64,000 nt of DNA from Shouchella rhizosphaerae (GCF_900142675.1 NZ_FRBS01000001.1:62001-126000), one strand, 5' to 3'. Positions 27,030 through 35,803 are shown, counted from the stretch's first letter. The notes: generated from the sequence alone by a model not told the origin. Made by a program: numbers and translations.

Positions 27030-27979
27030 ATGCAATATGCAATAGAGGTGAACAACCTAAAAAAATCATATAATGAAAATCAGGTGGTAAAAGGTATCAA
27101 TTTACAAGTAAAAAAGGGGAGTTATTTGCACTTCTCGGCCCAAACGGTGCTGGAAAAACAACTACCATTCACATGCTTTCGACTCTACTAAAACCGGATG
27201 GAGGAACCGCATTCATTCAAGGATTAGATGCTGTCAAAAACGCAAAAGACGTTCGAAAAAAAATAAGCCTGACGGGGCAGTTTGCTGCCCTCGACGAGGG
27301 ATTGTCGGGTTCACAAAATTTAATATTGATTGCCAGGCTTCAAGGCCACTCCCATAAACAAGCTCGTTCAATAGCTAATGAATTGATTCAATCCTTCGAT
27401 CTTTTTGAGGCCAGGAACCGTATGGTAGCAAATTATTCTGGGGGCATGAGGCGTCGATTGGATATTGCAGCAAGCATCGTCACCCAACCGGACCTTATTT
27501 TTCTTGATGAACCAACAACGGGCCTAGATCCCCATAGTCGCATTCAAGTTTGGGAAGTGGTCCGCACGCTCATAAAATTGGGTACGACTATATTGTTAAC
27601 CACTCAATACTTAGAAGAGGCTGATCAGTTAGCTGATCAAATCGCCGTTATTGATAAAGGGACAATCATTGCTGAAGGGACACCAAACCAACTGAAAGCT
27701 TCGATTGGTGAAAAAACCTTATCGTTACGATTAACAAAACATTATGAATACAATAAGATTAGACGCATTTTAGCTGATCATCACGATTTACATGTATTTC
27801 AAGATGAAGATCCTCTTGTTTTCAAGATACCCGTAAAAGAAACAAGGCTCGCGAATGACGTGATTCACACGCTCTTGATCAATGAGATTCCCATTCAAGA
27901 TTTTGCAATGCGTGAACCAAGCCTGGAAGAAGTGTTCCTAGCCTTAACAGAGTCGAAACACGAGGAGGTCGTTCAATGA
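27030..27979 (+). pseudogene. DrrA-like ABC ATPase, frameshifted near the start
   Basis: ATG 27030 after GAAGGAG encodes the normal start of a drug-exporter ATPase (AIEVNNLKKSYNENQVV). One base is missing in the A6G4 tract at 27110-27119, so the frame shifts just before Walker A. The continuing frame has GPNGAGKTTTIHML, the signature YSGGMRRRLDIA, Walker B LIFLDEPTTGLDPHSR and TTQYLEEADQLADQ, to TGA 27977-27979. The only in-frame start after the shift (27173) would omit Walker A. Unless this is a homopolymer sequencing error or slippage restores frame, no active ATPase is made. Daunorubicin-resistance (DrrA) type by sequence. Confidence 0.78.
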
Positions 27980-28800
27980 ATTTAACGAAAAATTTAAGCG
28001 AGTCATTATCCTACTGGAATTCATCACCCAAAAGTACCAGTGCTTTAAAAGCTACACGAACCTTTATGTGGAGAACGGTACAAAATACAAAAAATAACCT
28101 ATTTGGCTATGTTATTGAAGCTGTTCTGGGTCCTGTAATTATGCTGCTTATCTTTAGTTATTTGTTTGGTGGAGCCATTGCAGGATCAACTAATGAGTAC
28201 ATTCAGTTTCTATTGCCAGGTATCCTTATTTTGACTGTCGTGCCCTTAACAGTCTACAGTGGAACAACCATATGTCTTGATATTACAAAAGGTGTTTATA
28301 ATCGATTTCGGACCATGCCATTTTGGCAACCAGCATCCATACTTGGGCCATTAATTACTGATGGATTAAGGTATACAATTGCATTACTTTCCGCATTAGC
28401 TACAGGGTTTCTACTGGGATTTCGTCCGGAAGGTGGCTTGTCTGGAACAATATTTTCCATTTTGTTTATTATTTTCTTCGCATTTAGTGTGAGCTGGGTT
28501 TTTTCAACCATTGGCGTCATTGCTAAACGCCCAGAATCTGTATCAGGGTCGAGTATGATTTTTATTTATCCGCTTTTGTTTGCTAGTAATATTTTGGTAG
28601 ATTCAGCTACGATGCCAAAATGGATTCAAGTCATTGTTGATATAAATCCGATTAGTATTGTAACCTCTACAGTGAGAGGTTTCATGTCTGGAACAGTTAC
28701 CACTGCTGAAATCGTAGGAGGTATTGCCATATGCGTGTTATTCATCATTATTTTTGCACCGATGACCATTTATCTTTATCTCTCGAAGAGCAATAGGTGA
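27976..28800 (+). CDS. DrrB-like ABC2-type permease
   Basis: 274 residues; ATG 27976 overlaps the preceding TGA by four bases (ATGA), indicating coupling. Six hydrophobic segments are visible, starting with LGPVIMLLIFSYLFGGAI. PGILILTVVPLTVYSGTTI and KGVYNRFRTMPFWQPA fall at the ABC2 signature position. The family exports hydrophobic drugs with a DrrA-type ATPase. Its own frame is intact although the ATPase gene is shifted. Passenger of the ISL3-type element. Confidence 0.86.
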   Translation: MNLTKNLSESLSYWNSSPKSTSALKATRTFMWRTVQNTKNNLFGYVIEAVLGPVIMLLIFSYLFGGAIAGSTNEYIQFLLPGILILTVVPLTVYSGTTICLDITKGVYNRFRTMPFWQPASILGPLITDGLRYTIALLSALATGFLLGFRPEGGLSGTIFSILFIIFFAFSVSWVFSTIGVIAKRPESVSGSSMIFIYPLLFASNILVDSATMPKWIQVIVDINPISIVTSTVRGFMSGTVTTAEIVGGIAICVLFIIIFAPMTIYLYLSKSNR

Positions 28801-28944
28801 AAAAGACTGGTGTTATTATTCTAGTTCATTATGAAAGCGCGTCATTATGGCGGGTTGTGATATGTTTTCCGAAAAATGAACCCAAAATCATCAGATATAC
28901 CTTTACCCTTATTTAGGACGTTATTGATGATTTGGAGGAAGACC

Positions 28945-29134
28945 TTGGACAAAGAATTATGGAAAAAAATCTCGAAAATAAGTTGCTTTATGCTACTATT
29001 CTTTATTTTGGTAGCTATGGGATGGTGACAAATTAATAAATGGTACAATTAACGTCTTTCTATTAGGTATATTAGGCTTAGTAATGACAACATTACCTTT
29101 TGTAGAATTTGTGGTCGCTATAAAATATCAGTAA
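28945..29134 (+). pseudogene. Small membrane-protein reading frame, apparently frameshifted
   Basis: TTG 28945 after GGAGGAAGACC opens LDKELWKKISKIS then CFMLLFFILVAMGW and a stop. The next frame continues INVFLLGILGLVMTTLPFV then EFVVAIKYQ to 29134. Together they would make a two-helix protein of about 60 residues. Function unknown; it may be chance. Confidence 0.25.
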
Positions 29135-29174
29135 ATCTGTATGAATTATTAGAGCTAATATTATAAATGCTATT

Positions 29175-29195
29175 AGCTGTTTTGACAGCTCTTTT
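29175..29195 (+). terminator. Short terminator-like hairpin upstream of the transposase
   Basis: AGCTGT and ACAGCT (29175-29190) with a TTTG loop, then CTTTTT. It may end the passenger transcript. Confidence 0.5.
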
Positions 29196-29255
29196 TCATT
29201 TTTAATCCATCTCGACAATTCATTTTAAAAGTATATTTTGAAAGGGAGAAAAAAG

Positions 29256-30596
29256 ATGTTACCCAATATTCTTAACCTACCTAACTTTGAAATTCTCGAT
29301 ATGAAAGAAAGTGAAAATGATTACAGGTTTTTAGCGGAATCTATTAACTCACCCTCTTCACATTGTCCCAAATGCGGGTCAGTTCCTAACTACTATAAAC
29401 ACGGTAAAAAGGAACAGTTATTCTTCGATCTGCCTATGCACGCTAAACGTGTAGGTTTAATTGTTAAGCGACAAAGATACAGGTGTTTGGATTGCAAGGA
29501 AACCTTCTTTGAAGACCTCCCTGATATGGATGTCAACCGTTCTGTTACCAATAGACTTATAGATTGGATGCAAAAAGCAAGTCTTGAAAAGACCTTTACC
29601 AGCGTTGCAGATGATATAGGCGTTGATGAAAAGACTGTACGAAACATCTTTAATGACTTCGTTACTGAACTTGAAGCCCATACTGATTTTAGAACTCCTA
29701 AATGGCTTGGTATTGATGAAGTCCATTTGCTTAAAAATTATCGTTGTGTCATCACAGATGTTGAAAACAAGTCAGTAATTGATATTTTACGAAAACGTAA
29801 TAAAGATATAGTTATCAGTTACCTATCAAAACTTCAGGATATTGATAAAATTGAACTTGTAGCCATGGATATGTGGAATCCTTATAAAAGTGCTGTTAAT
29901 ACAATGATACCACATGCCAAAATCGTAATTGACAAGTTCCATGTTGTTAAATTAGCAAATGAAGCCTTAGAGAAAATCCGAAAAGCTAACCGTAAAAATA
30001 TGTCAGCCAAAGAACGTAGACAACTCATGAGAGATCGTTATGTGCTTCTTAAAAGACGAAAAGACCTTAACGACTTCGATGATCAAATAAAGTTGCAAGT
30101 ATGGACTAATAAGTTCCCATTACTTGGTCAAGCATACGAACTTAAAGAGCATTTCTTTGACATCTATGAGGCTGAATCAATTGATGAAGCCTATAAACTG
30201 TACCAAAACTGGCTTTCAAATGTTCCTAAAGAATTAATGACATATTTTGAAGACCTGATAAAGTCAATGAATAATTGGTAAGAAGAGATATTCAACTATT
30301 TCGATTCTCCCATTACCAATGCCTATACCGAGTCCTTAAACCGTTTAATTAAGACAATGAATCATGTTGGTCGTGGTTACTCTTTCGAAGCCCTTAGAGC
30401 AAAAATTTTATTTACCCAGGGTTATCGTAAGAAAAAAAAGAAAAAGAAGTTCAAAGAAGTTTCCACTACATTTGATAAAATGCATGACCTACAAAATATA
30501 CAGCTGCAACCTCCTGCCTATAAATGGGTCTATGAGGAAGTTTATGGCGCTGACATTTCCCCACTGACTAAGGTTATGGAGGATGGTTCTTTTTAG
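29256..30596 (+). pseudogene. tnp: ISL3-family transposase, interrupted by one in-frame stop
   Basis: ATG 29256 follows AAAGGGAGAA. The N-terminal zinc-binding part (HCPKCGSVPNYY ... YRCLDCKETFFEDLP) and an HTH lead into the DDE_Tnp_ISL3 catalytic domain with LGIDEVHLLKNYRCV, VAMDMWNPYKSAVN and VIDKFHVVKLANEALEKIRK. TAA at 30279-30281 breaks the frame after MNNW. The same frame then continues EEIFNYFDSPITNAYTESLN to TAG 30594-30596, containing the terminal conserved Glu region. Without readthrough the last 105 residues are lost, so the enzyme is probably inactive. Confidence 0.85.
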
Positions 30597-30601
30597 CCCT
30601 C

Positions 30602-30625
30602 TTCCACACGATAATCCGAAATACC
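30602..30625. repeat. Right terminal inverted repeat (IRR)
   Basis: TTCCACACGATAATCCG then AAATACC; the reverse complement matches IRL at 21 of 24 positions. It starts six bases after the transposase stop. Confidence 0.8.
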
Positions 30626-30633
30626 TATTATAC
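30626..30633. repeat. Right copy of 8-bp target duplication TATTATAC
   Basis: Exact repeat of 24430-24437, adjoining IRR. Confidence 0.8.
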
Positions 30634-30886
30634 ATGAACATAAGAAAGTTCAAACGATTTTAGGTAAGGAAATAGTATAAAATAAGAGTATGATCATGGG
30701 TCTGATTACTGAATTACTGTCTAGCTATCTCACCTGCAAAAACTCGCTTAACGAGTGTTTGCAACTAGTAAAATCGCGATGCTACGCAAAAAAAGCGAAG
30801 GTGCAACCGGAAAATGGCAAGGTTGCAACCTCTGATAGATAGATAAATAGTGGCTGTCGGTTTACGATAAGGGTGAGGTGAAGAGA

Positions 30887-31804
30887 ATGGAATTTTATAA
30901 AAAACTAAAAAAACTGAGGGCGCAAAAAGGATGGTCCCAAGAAGAATTTGCCGAGCATCTCCAAGTCTCCAGACAAGCGGTGAGTAAATGGGAGAACGGT
31001 CAAGGCTTTCCGGAAACAGAAAAGCTCGTGAAGATGAGCAAGTTATTCCAGGTTTCGCTCGATTACTTATTAAAAGATGAAGATCAGCCCCCCGGGGAAC
31101 AAGGGACGAATGAGGAAGGCTACTATGCCAGCCAAGAAGTCGTGGAAGCGTACCTTCTAAAGAAGAAGCAGGGGGCGCAAAAAATCGCGGCGGGAGTGGC
31201 TGTTCTTATCGCCTCGATCGTATTGCCTATGACCTTTCAAGAAGCTTTTGGCTATGTGTTGTTTATGATGGTTATTGCTGTTGGTGTAGCAATCTTGGTA
31301 TGGCAAGGTTTTAGCGTAAAAAAGTATAAGAAACTCGAAATGCAGCCGTTAGTTTTTGATGATGCGTTTATTCATGAATTTAGACAGAAAAGCTCCGCCA
31401 ATCGCAAACGGTATGGAGTCTTGATTGTCACTGGGATCGTAATCATAATATTAAGCTTTGCGATCCCTTTTTTAACAAACAGCACAGGGAATGCAGGAAG
31501 TGATCGGCTTCAGGCACTAATGCCGGTGATATGGGCATTGGCCGTATATTTATTCATTATTGCAGGATCGGCGATGGAAGCCGAAAGATTAGTTGCAAAC
31601 AATGAAGAATATGTAAAGGAGAACGAGGAATATGAGAAATCGAGCAAACATGGTTGGATTCATGCGGTAATTTGGCCCTTGGCGACGGTTATTTTTCTGG
31701 CAATCGGTTTTATTTGGGATACCTGGCATCCCGGCTGGCTAGTGTTTCCGGCTGGGGCCGTATTAACGATCGCTTATATGGCTTGGAAAAATAGCAGGGA
31801 TTAG
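30887..31804 (+). CDS. XRE-family HTH protein with C-terminal membrane domain
   Basis: 305 residues; ATG 30887 is chosen because GAGGTG (30875-30880) lies six bases before it. GTG 30878 is in frame but overlaps that site. Residues 1-65 form a Cro/CI-type HTH (LRAQKGWSQEEFAEHLQVSR then QAVSKWENGQGFPE). The rest has pairs of membrane helices (AAGVAVLIASIVLPM, GYVLFMMVIAVGVAILVW, VLIVTGIVIIILSFAIPF, LAVYLFIIAGSA) and a final pair near FLAIGFIWDTW. Such one-component membrane regulators may sense envelope stress. It stands just outside the transposon and before serS. Target genes unknown. Confidence 0.83.
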   Translation: MEFYKKLKKLRAQKGWSQEEFAEHLQVSRQAVSKWENGQGFPETEKLVKMSKLFQVSLDYLLKDEDQPPGEQGTNEEGYYASQEVVEAYLLKKKQGAQKIAAGVAVLIASIVLPMTFQEAFGYVLFMMVIAVGVAILVWQGFSVKKYKKLEMQPLVFDDAFIHEFRQKSSANRKRYGVLIVTGIVIIILSFAIPFLTNSTGNAGSDRLQALMPVIWALAVYLFIIAGSAMEAERLVANNEEYVKENEEYEKSSKHGWIHAVIWPLATVIFLAIGFIWDTWHPGWLVFPAGAVLTIAYMAWKNSRD

Positions 31805-31852
31805 TCTCAACCGACAGACTCCCTTGCTCGATGTGTCCGGATCATAAAACCT

Positions 31853-31879
31853 GCAGCCCCTCTTGTGCACAGGGGCTGC
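31853..31879. terminator. Bidirectional terminator between HTH gene and serS
   Basis: GCAGCCCCT (31853-31861) pairs with AGGGGCTGC (31871-31879). Downstream T-rich tracts exist on both strands (CTTTGATT plus; GGTTTTATG minus). Confidence 0.65.
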
Positions 31880-31888
31880 CTTTGATTA

Positions 31889-33166
31889 TCAGGGCTCCAG
31901 GCGTTCCAGCCCTTGCATGTATCTCTGTAAAGCTTGAGGAATCCGAATGGAACCATCTTCCTGCTGGTGATTTTCCAGCAGTGGAATCAATATTCGGGGA
32001 GAAGCGATGGCCGTGTTGTTTAAGGTGTAGCAAAATTGTGTCTTGCCGTCTCGATCTCGGTAGCGAATGTTTGAGCGGCGAGCTTGAAAATCCAGCAGGT
32101 TAGAGGCGGAATGAGTCTCTCCGTACCCGTGCCTGCTTGGCATCCAGGTTTCGATGTCCCATTGTTTATAGGTTTTTTGAGACATGTCGCCGGTGCATAC
32201 GGCCATGATGCGATAAGGAAGTTCAAGGAGCGCCAGGATCTCCTCCGCATTGGCCGTAATCTCTTGAAAGAGCTGTTCCGACGTATCCAAATTAGCTTCA
32301 CACAAAATGACTTGCTCGACTTTTGCAAATTGATGCAACCGGTACAAGCCATGAACGTCTTTTCCTGCTGACCCCACTTCGTTGCGGAAGCAGGTAGAGA
32401 CGGCAGCAAGTCTGATCGGCTCTGCGACGTCTATCATTTCATGATCGTAATACGACACAAGGGGGACTTCAGATGTACCGACCAGCCATTTGTCCTCCTC
32501 TGCCATTTTGAACGTTTGCTCTTGGCCAAGCGGGAAGTGTGCGGTATTCAGCAAGGCCTCTGTCCGGACCATGAGCGGCACTTCAAGCAGCTTGAATCCT
32601 CTTTGGACTAACACGTCAATGGCCAACTGCTGCACTGCCCGGTGCAAGAGCGCTCCCATATCCGTCAAGTAGTAATTGCGGCTGCCGGCAGTCTTAACGC
32701 CGCGGGGGAGATCAATCATCTGATGGAGCTCTCCAAGCGCTACATGATCTTTAGGTTCAAAAGCAAACGTTGTCGGTTCGCCGACCCGTTTTATCTCCAC
32801 ATTGTCATGATCGGATACGCCCACCGGCGTATCCGGTGACACAACATTGGGTACATAAAGCATGAGCTGTCTATAATGGCCTTCGACTTCTTTATGCTCC
32901 TCTTCAATAGTGTGTAAGCGTTGGTTGATTTCTTTCACGCGTTTTTTGTGGTGGTCCACTTTCTCACGTTCATTGTTCCGCATGAACACGCTAATTTCTT
33001 GGCTGAGCCGATTCCGATCTTGGCGCAGCTGTTCCAACTCGTGGAGCAGGGCTCGCCGTCTGTCATCGTACTTAACTAATTGAGAGATGGAGATGGGGAT
33101 CCCCTTTTGGTCCGCGATTGTTTGCACTTTTGCTTGGTTTTGCCTAATCCACTTGATGTCCAACAT
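31889..33166 (-). CDS. serS: Seryl-tRNA synthetase (intact copy)
   Basis: 425 residues from ATG 33166, seven bases after AGGAGTGCG; a longer frame reaching 33277 would start inside the T-box leader. The N-terminal coiled-coil arm (RALLHELEQLRQDRNRLSQE) binds the long arm of tRNA-Ser. The class II core follows with motif 2 TCFRNEVGSAGKD, HQFAKVEQVI, and motif 3 near FCYTLNNTAIASPRIL. It charges tRNA-Ser with serine in the cytoplasm. Length is standard and no lesion is seen, unlike the copy at 9044-10296. Control is by the T-box leader upstream. The AlkD-like gene lies further upstream on the same strand. Confidence 0.95.
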   Translation of the reverse strand: MLDIKWIRQNQAKVQTIADQKGIPISISQLVKYDDRRRALLHELEQLRQDRNRLSQEISVFMRNNEREKVDHHKKRVKEINQRLHTIEEEHKEVEGHYRQLMLYVPNVVSPDTPVGVSDHDNVEIKRVGEPTTFAFEPKDHVALGELHQMIDLPRGVKTAGSRNYYLTDMGALLHRAVQQLAIDVLVQRGFKLLEVPLMVRTEALLNTAHFPLGQEQTFKMAEEDKWLVGTSEVPLVSYYDHEMIDVAEPIRLAAVSTCFRNEVGSAGKDVHGLYRLHQFAKVEQVILCEANLDTSEQLFQEITANAEEILALLELPYRIMAVCTGDMSQKTYKQWDIETWMPSRHGYGETHSASNLLDFQARRSNIRYRDRDGKTQFCYTLNNTAIASPRILIPLLENHQQEDGSIRIPQALQRYMQGLERLEP

Positions 33167-33181
33167 GGCAACGCACTCCTT

Positions 33182-33388
33182 TTTAATGAGAATACAAAAA
33201 GCGCTCTCGTCCGATTGGGACGAGGAGCGCTTTTCTCGCGGTGCCACCCAAATTGACCGAACAGCATAACTGTCCAATCCACTTAGTTCCGCGGTAACGG
33301 GCGGGTCCGGTTAACTTAGGGGGAAAGGCTTCCCCTTGACGAAAACGCCTCCGAGTTGGATTCTCTTCATTGGCCTAATGTCGTTATT
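33182..33388 (-). promoter_or_regulatory. T-box leader of the intact serS
   Basis: The minus strand carries the T-box core GGGTGGCACCGCG (33249-33237). A strong terminator hairpin follows, with arms AAAAGCGCTC/GAGCGCTTTT and an inner CTCGTCC/GGACGAG stem (about 33234-33194), and a T run. Uncharged tRNA-Ser should stabilise the antiterminator and allow serS transcription. I could not assign the specifier triplet by eye. Confidence 0.85.
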
Positions 33389-33394
33389 TTTTAT

Positions 33395-33424
33395 AGTATA
33401 GCGCAGACTACTGATTGTATTCAA
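33395..33424 (-). promoter_or_regulatory. Sigma-A promoter of serS
   Basis: Minus strand TTGAAT (33424-33419), 18-bp spacer, TATACT (33400-33395). Confidence 0.6.
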
Positions 33425-33471
33425 GGCATAATGATGAAAGTTCAGACTCTTGGCTGATTCGCTTTATCATG

Positions 33472-34185
33472 TTAATTGTTTTTTAAGCTTAAATAGTAGT
33501 CCCGTGTACTTTTATCAAACTTCTCAATCGCATATCTAAGCGTAATCCGAGGCATCGTGCGGGCGTGTTTATTCAAGAATGACTTTAACTTTTCCTCGTC
33601 TCTCTTTCCGGCTTCACGAATAAAACTGCCGACCGCTTTGTTGATTAACTCTTCTTTATCGTTGATGAGTATTTCGGCAATAGAAAATGTATCTTCCAAA
33701 TGGCCGTTTTTAATAAAGCTAAACGTACTTACAATCGCCGTTCTCCGCTCCCAAATATTCAAGGAATGCGCCATTTCGTACAGCTTATCTTTTGGTTTAT
33801 CCAGTAGATATGTTCCGACTACAGAAGGAGCGGCGCGGTCGACAAAATCCCAATTGTTGATACGGTCATGCCTTTGAATGTAAAGGTCGTACAAGGCCTG
33901 TCTATGTTCATTGTTGAGCTTCTTTTTCTTGGCCTGGAAATCCATAATGCTGACGGCGCCCATTCTTACTTCATAATAATCGTTTTCTAAGAGCTGTTCT
34001 ATTTCTGTCAGGGGCATGTCCGTGAATTGCTTGGCAATTTGGAACACCGTACGCATGTTTAACCCTAAGCACGTCGTGTTTTTGTCTGACCCTTTAAAGA
34101 ATTTTTTCATTTTTTCTTTGTCCGCTTCATTCTGATGGAGTTGCAACTCATCAATAAAGCTTTTAGCTGTAAGGTTGCTCATCAT
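33472..34185 (-). CDS. AlkD-like DNA alkylation repair protein (copy 2)
   Basis: 237 residues; ATG 34185 (or 34182) follows AAAAGGAG. Helical HEAT-like repeats contain NNWDFVDRAAPSVVG and LNIWERRTAIVSTFS, the Trp/Asp and Arg positions of AlkD glycosylases. It is highly similar along its length to the 11517-12227 product (for example KFFKGSDKNT against KFFKGSDQNT). It is presumably cytoplasmic and excises cationic alkylpurines. Here it directly precedes serS; in the other copy an SDR gene lies between. Whether both copies are active is unknown. Confidence 0.85.
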   Translation of the reverse strand: MMSNLTAKSFIDELQLHQNEADKEKMKKFFKGSDKNTTCLGLNMRTVFQIAKQFTDMPLTEIEQLLENDYYEVRMGAVSIMDFQAKKKKLNNEHRQALYDLYIQRHDRINNWDFVDRAAPSVVGTYLLDKPKDKLYEMAHSLNIWERRTAIVSTFSFIKNGHLEDTFSIAEILINDKEELINKAVGSFIREAGKRDEEKLKSFLNKHARTMPRITLRYAIEKFDKSTRDYYLSLKNN

Positions 34186-34455
34186 CCGAAACTCCTTTTA
34201 GGTTGGTGGGACAATAGGATAACATAATTATGATTTTTATACTTCTTTTTAATTGCTCCTTTTAACATAAAGGAGTACAACTTTACGTCCAGGCACGACT
34301 TTGCCGTTTGCATTTCGGTTTTGTTAGGACAGGCGACAAGCTTTTTTTGTACAATGTAAAAAGAAGCAAGGGTGCTCTGCATTCTAACAAGCGCTGGCTA
34401 AAAAATGGGTGATCCATGGTGGAAAGTACGATTATTGAATGGTAGGTGGGCATAC

Positions 34456-35169
34456 ATGTTCTTAAAACGGATTGAATTGCAGCGGGAAAAAATTTCTTCT
34501 TTTCAATCGTATCCTTTTTCTATTCCCGTTATGAAACATTTTCATAGGCTTGATTTGAAGAGCCATGTCACTTTTTTTGTCGGCGAAAATGGCTCAGGAA
34601 AATCAACATTGCTAGAAGCGATTGCCGATAAATGCGATTTTAATACGGCGGGGGGCGGACGCAACAATTATTATGAAGTGGATGCGTCAGAATCTGCGCT
34701 TGGTGATTATATTCGCCTTTCATGGTTGCCAAAAGTTTCAAATGGTTTTTTTCTTAGGGCTGAGTCTTTCTATCAGTTTGCTTCCCATATTGATGCAATC
34801 GGTACATTCGATGCATACGGGGGGCGTTCCTTGCATCATCAGTCACACGGAGAAGCATTTTTGTCCCTTTTTACGAATCGATTCAATAAAAAAGGAATTT
34901 ATCTACTAGATGAGCCTGAGGCGGCTCTGTCGCCACAGCGGCAACTTTCGTTTTTAGCGATTTTACATGATTTGGTTTCGACAGGGGATAGCCAATTCAT
35001 TATTGCGACTCACTCTCCGATTTTATTAGGCTATCCACATGGAACGATTTTTAGTTTTGATCAGGATGTGATCAAAGAGATTGACTATGAGCAAACGGAA
35101 CACTACCAATTGACACGGCATTTTTTAGAAAATCGTGAGCTGTTTTTACGTGAGATTTTAGGAGAGTAA
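34456..35169 (+). CDS. Stand-alone AAA ATPase of the ABC/SMC-like class
   Basis: 237 residues from ATG 34456 behind GGTAGGTGGG; an upstream in-frame ATG at 34405 lacks a ribosome site. Walker A is VGENGSGKSTLLEA (about residue 42), then a small beta/helix insert. The signature-like SHGEAFLSLF, Walker B GIYLLDEPEAALSP and H-switch ATHSPIL follow. No membrane segment or toprim domain is present, and the protein is about the shortest workable AAA_21-type ATPase. Such proteins are widespread in Firmicutes with unclear function; relatives include OLD-like ATPases. No paired nuclease is visible next to it. Confidence 0.83.
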   Translation: MFLKRIELQREKISSFQSYPFSIPVMKHFHRLDLKSHVTFFVGENGSGKSTLLEAIADKCDFNTAGGGRNNYYEVDASESALGDYIRLSWLPKVSNGFFLRAESFYQFASHIDAIGTFDAYGGRSLHHQSHGEAFLSLFTNRFNKKGIYLLDEPEAALSPQRQLSFLAILHDLVSTGDSQFIIATHSPILLGYPHGTIFSFDQDVIKEIDYEQTEHYQLTRHFLENRELFLREILGE

Positions 35170-35236
35170 TTGCTGACGATTGATTCCGTTTGTCTCAAGT
35201 CAAAGGAATGCGAGCTACATAAAGGGAGGCGATCAT

Positions 35237-35803
35237 TTGCAAACGAATGTGTATTTAGTCCGCCACGCCCATTCAACGTACACAGCAGATGAGCTTGGAA
35301 GGCCACTGTCAGAAAAAGGGATGGCCGCTAGCGAGAACGTAAGAAGGCTTTTTGCAAGGAAAAAAATTGACGTTGTCCTTTCCAGTCCATATAAGCGTGC
35401 GATTCAAACGGTAGAATGTGTGGCTGCCGGAATCGGGAAAGAAGTAATCATAAAAGACGGCTTTAAGGAACGGCGTTTGTCTGAAAAGCCGATGGAGGAC
35501 TTTCAAGCAGCGATTGCAAAAGTTTGGGAAGACCCTACGTTTTTTTGGGAAGGGGGAGAATCGAACGTAGCCGCTCAAAAGCGGGGCGTTCAAGCACTGC
35601 TAAACGTGTTGGAAGAATATGCAGGAAAAAACATTGTCGTAGCCACTCACGGCAATATCATGGTTTTAATGATGAATTTCTTTAACCGAAACTATGATTT
35701 TCTTTTTTGGCAAAGCCTTGAGATGCCCGATATTTATGAGCTCGTGTTTCAAGGCAAAAACCTAATAAATGTGGAGAGGATTTGGAATGGGCCAGAGGAA
35801 TGA
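35237..35803 (+). CDS. Histidine phosphatase superfamily protein
   Basis: 188 residues. TTG 35237 is seven bases after AAAGGGAGG; longer in-frame starts lack such a site. The RHG-type motif is LVRHAHSTY (RHA variant), with SSPYKRAIQT, an acidic KERRLSEK loop and the second His in VVATHGNIM. This is the broad-specificity phosphoglycerate mutase-like fold acting through a phosphohistidine. It lacks a signal peptide, so it is cytoplasmic. The substrate cannot be inferred. It is separated from the ATPase gene by 67 bp. Confidence 0.87.
   Translation: MQTNVYLVRHAHSTYTADELGRPLSEKGMAASENVRRLFARKKIDVVLSSPYKRAIQTVECVAAGIGKEVIIKDGFKERRLSEKPMEDFQAAIAKVWEDPTFFWEGGESNVAAQKRGVQALLNVLEEYAGKNIVVATHGNIMVLMMNFFNRNYDFLFWQSLEMPDIYELVFQGKNLINVERIWNGPEE

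Larger units (their letters stand above)
28801..29255. other. Gap between permease and transposase
   Basis: About 455 bp. It holds a decayed small membrane-protein reading frame (28945-29134) and a short hairpin (29175-29190). No inverted repeat resembling the transposon ends occurs here. Confidence 0.6.
24438..30625 (+). mobile_element. ISL3-type transposon of about 6.19 kb with passenger genes
   Basis: The element is bounded by 24-bp terminal inverted repeats (24438-24461 and 30602-30625; 17 inner bases identical) and by the direct repeat TATTATAC. Inside are a decayed XRE fragment, a WYL regulator, an NmrA-like protein, an ABC ATPase (frameshifted) and permease, a small decayed membrane ORF, and an ISL3-family transposase whose stop lies six bases before the right repeat. 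No second left end is found just upstream of the transposase, so the whole stretch, not a simple IS, is the transposing unit. The transposase has an in-frame stop, so the element is probably immobile now. Confidence 0.82.

Noticed and set aside
27110-27119. Programmed frameshift in the transposon ATPase at the A6G4 tract
   Set aside because: Possible, but no supporting stimulatory structure was seen and the transposase is also broken, so decay or read error is the simpler default.
29040-29255. Searched for a left end of a simple IS just before the transposase
   Set aside because: No sequence like CGGATTATCGTGTGG was found; the only matching left end with a target duplication is at 24438.
33167-33277. 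Extended N-terminus of the intact serS
   Set aside because: It would translate the T-box core and terminator and lacks a ribosome site; ATG 33166 fits the family's start and AGGAGTGCG.
34456-35803. ATPase plus phosphatase as a two-gene defence system
   Set aside because: The ATPase has no toprim or nuclease partner, the phosphatase is an ordinary RHG-type enzyme, and a 67-bp gap gives no sign of a conserved unit.
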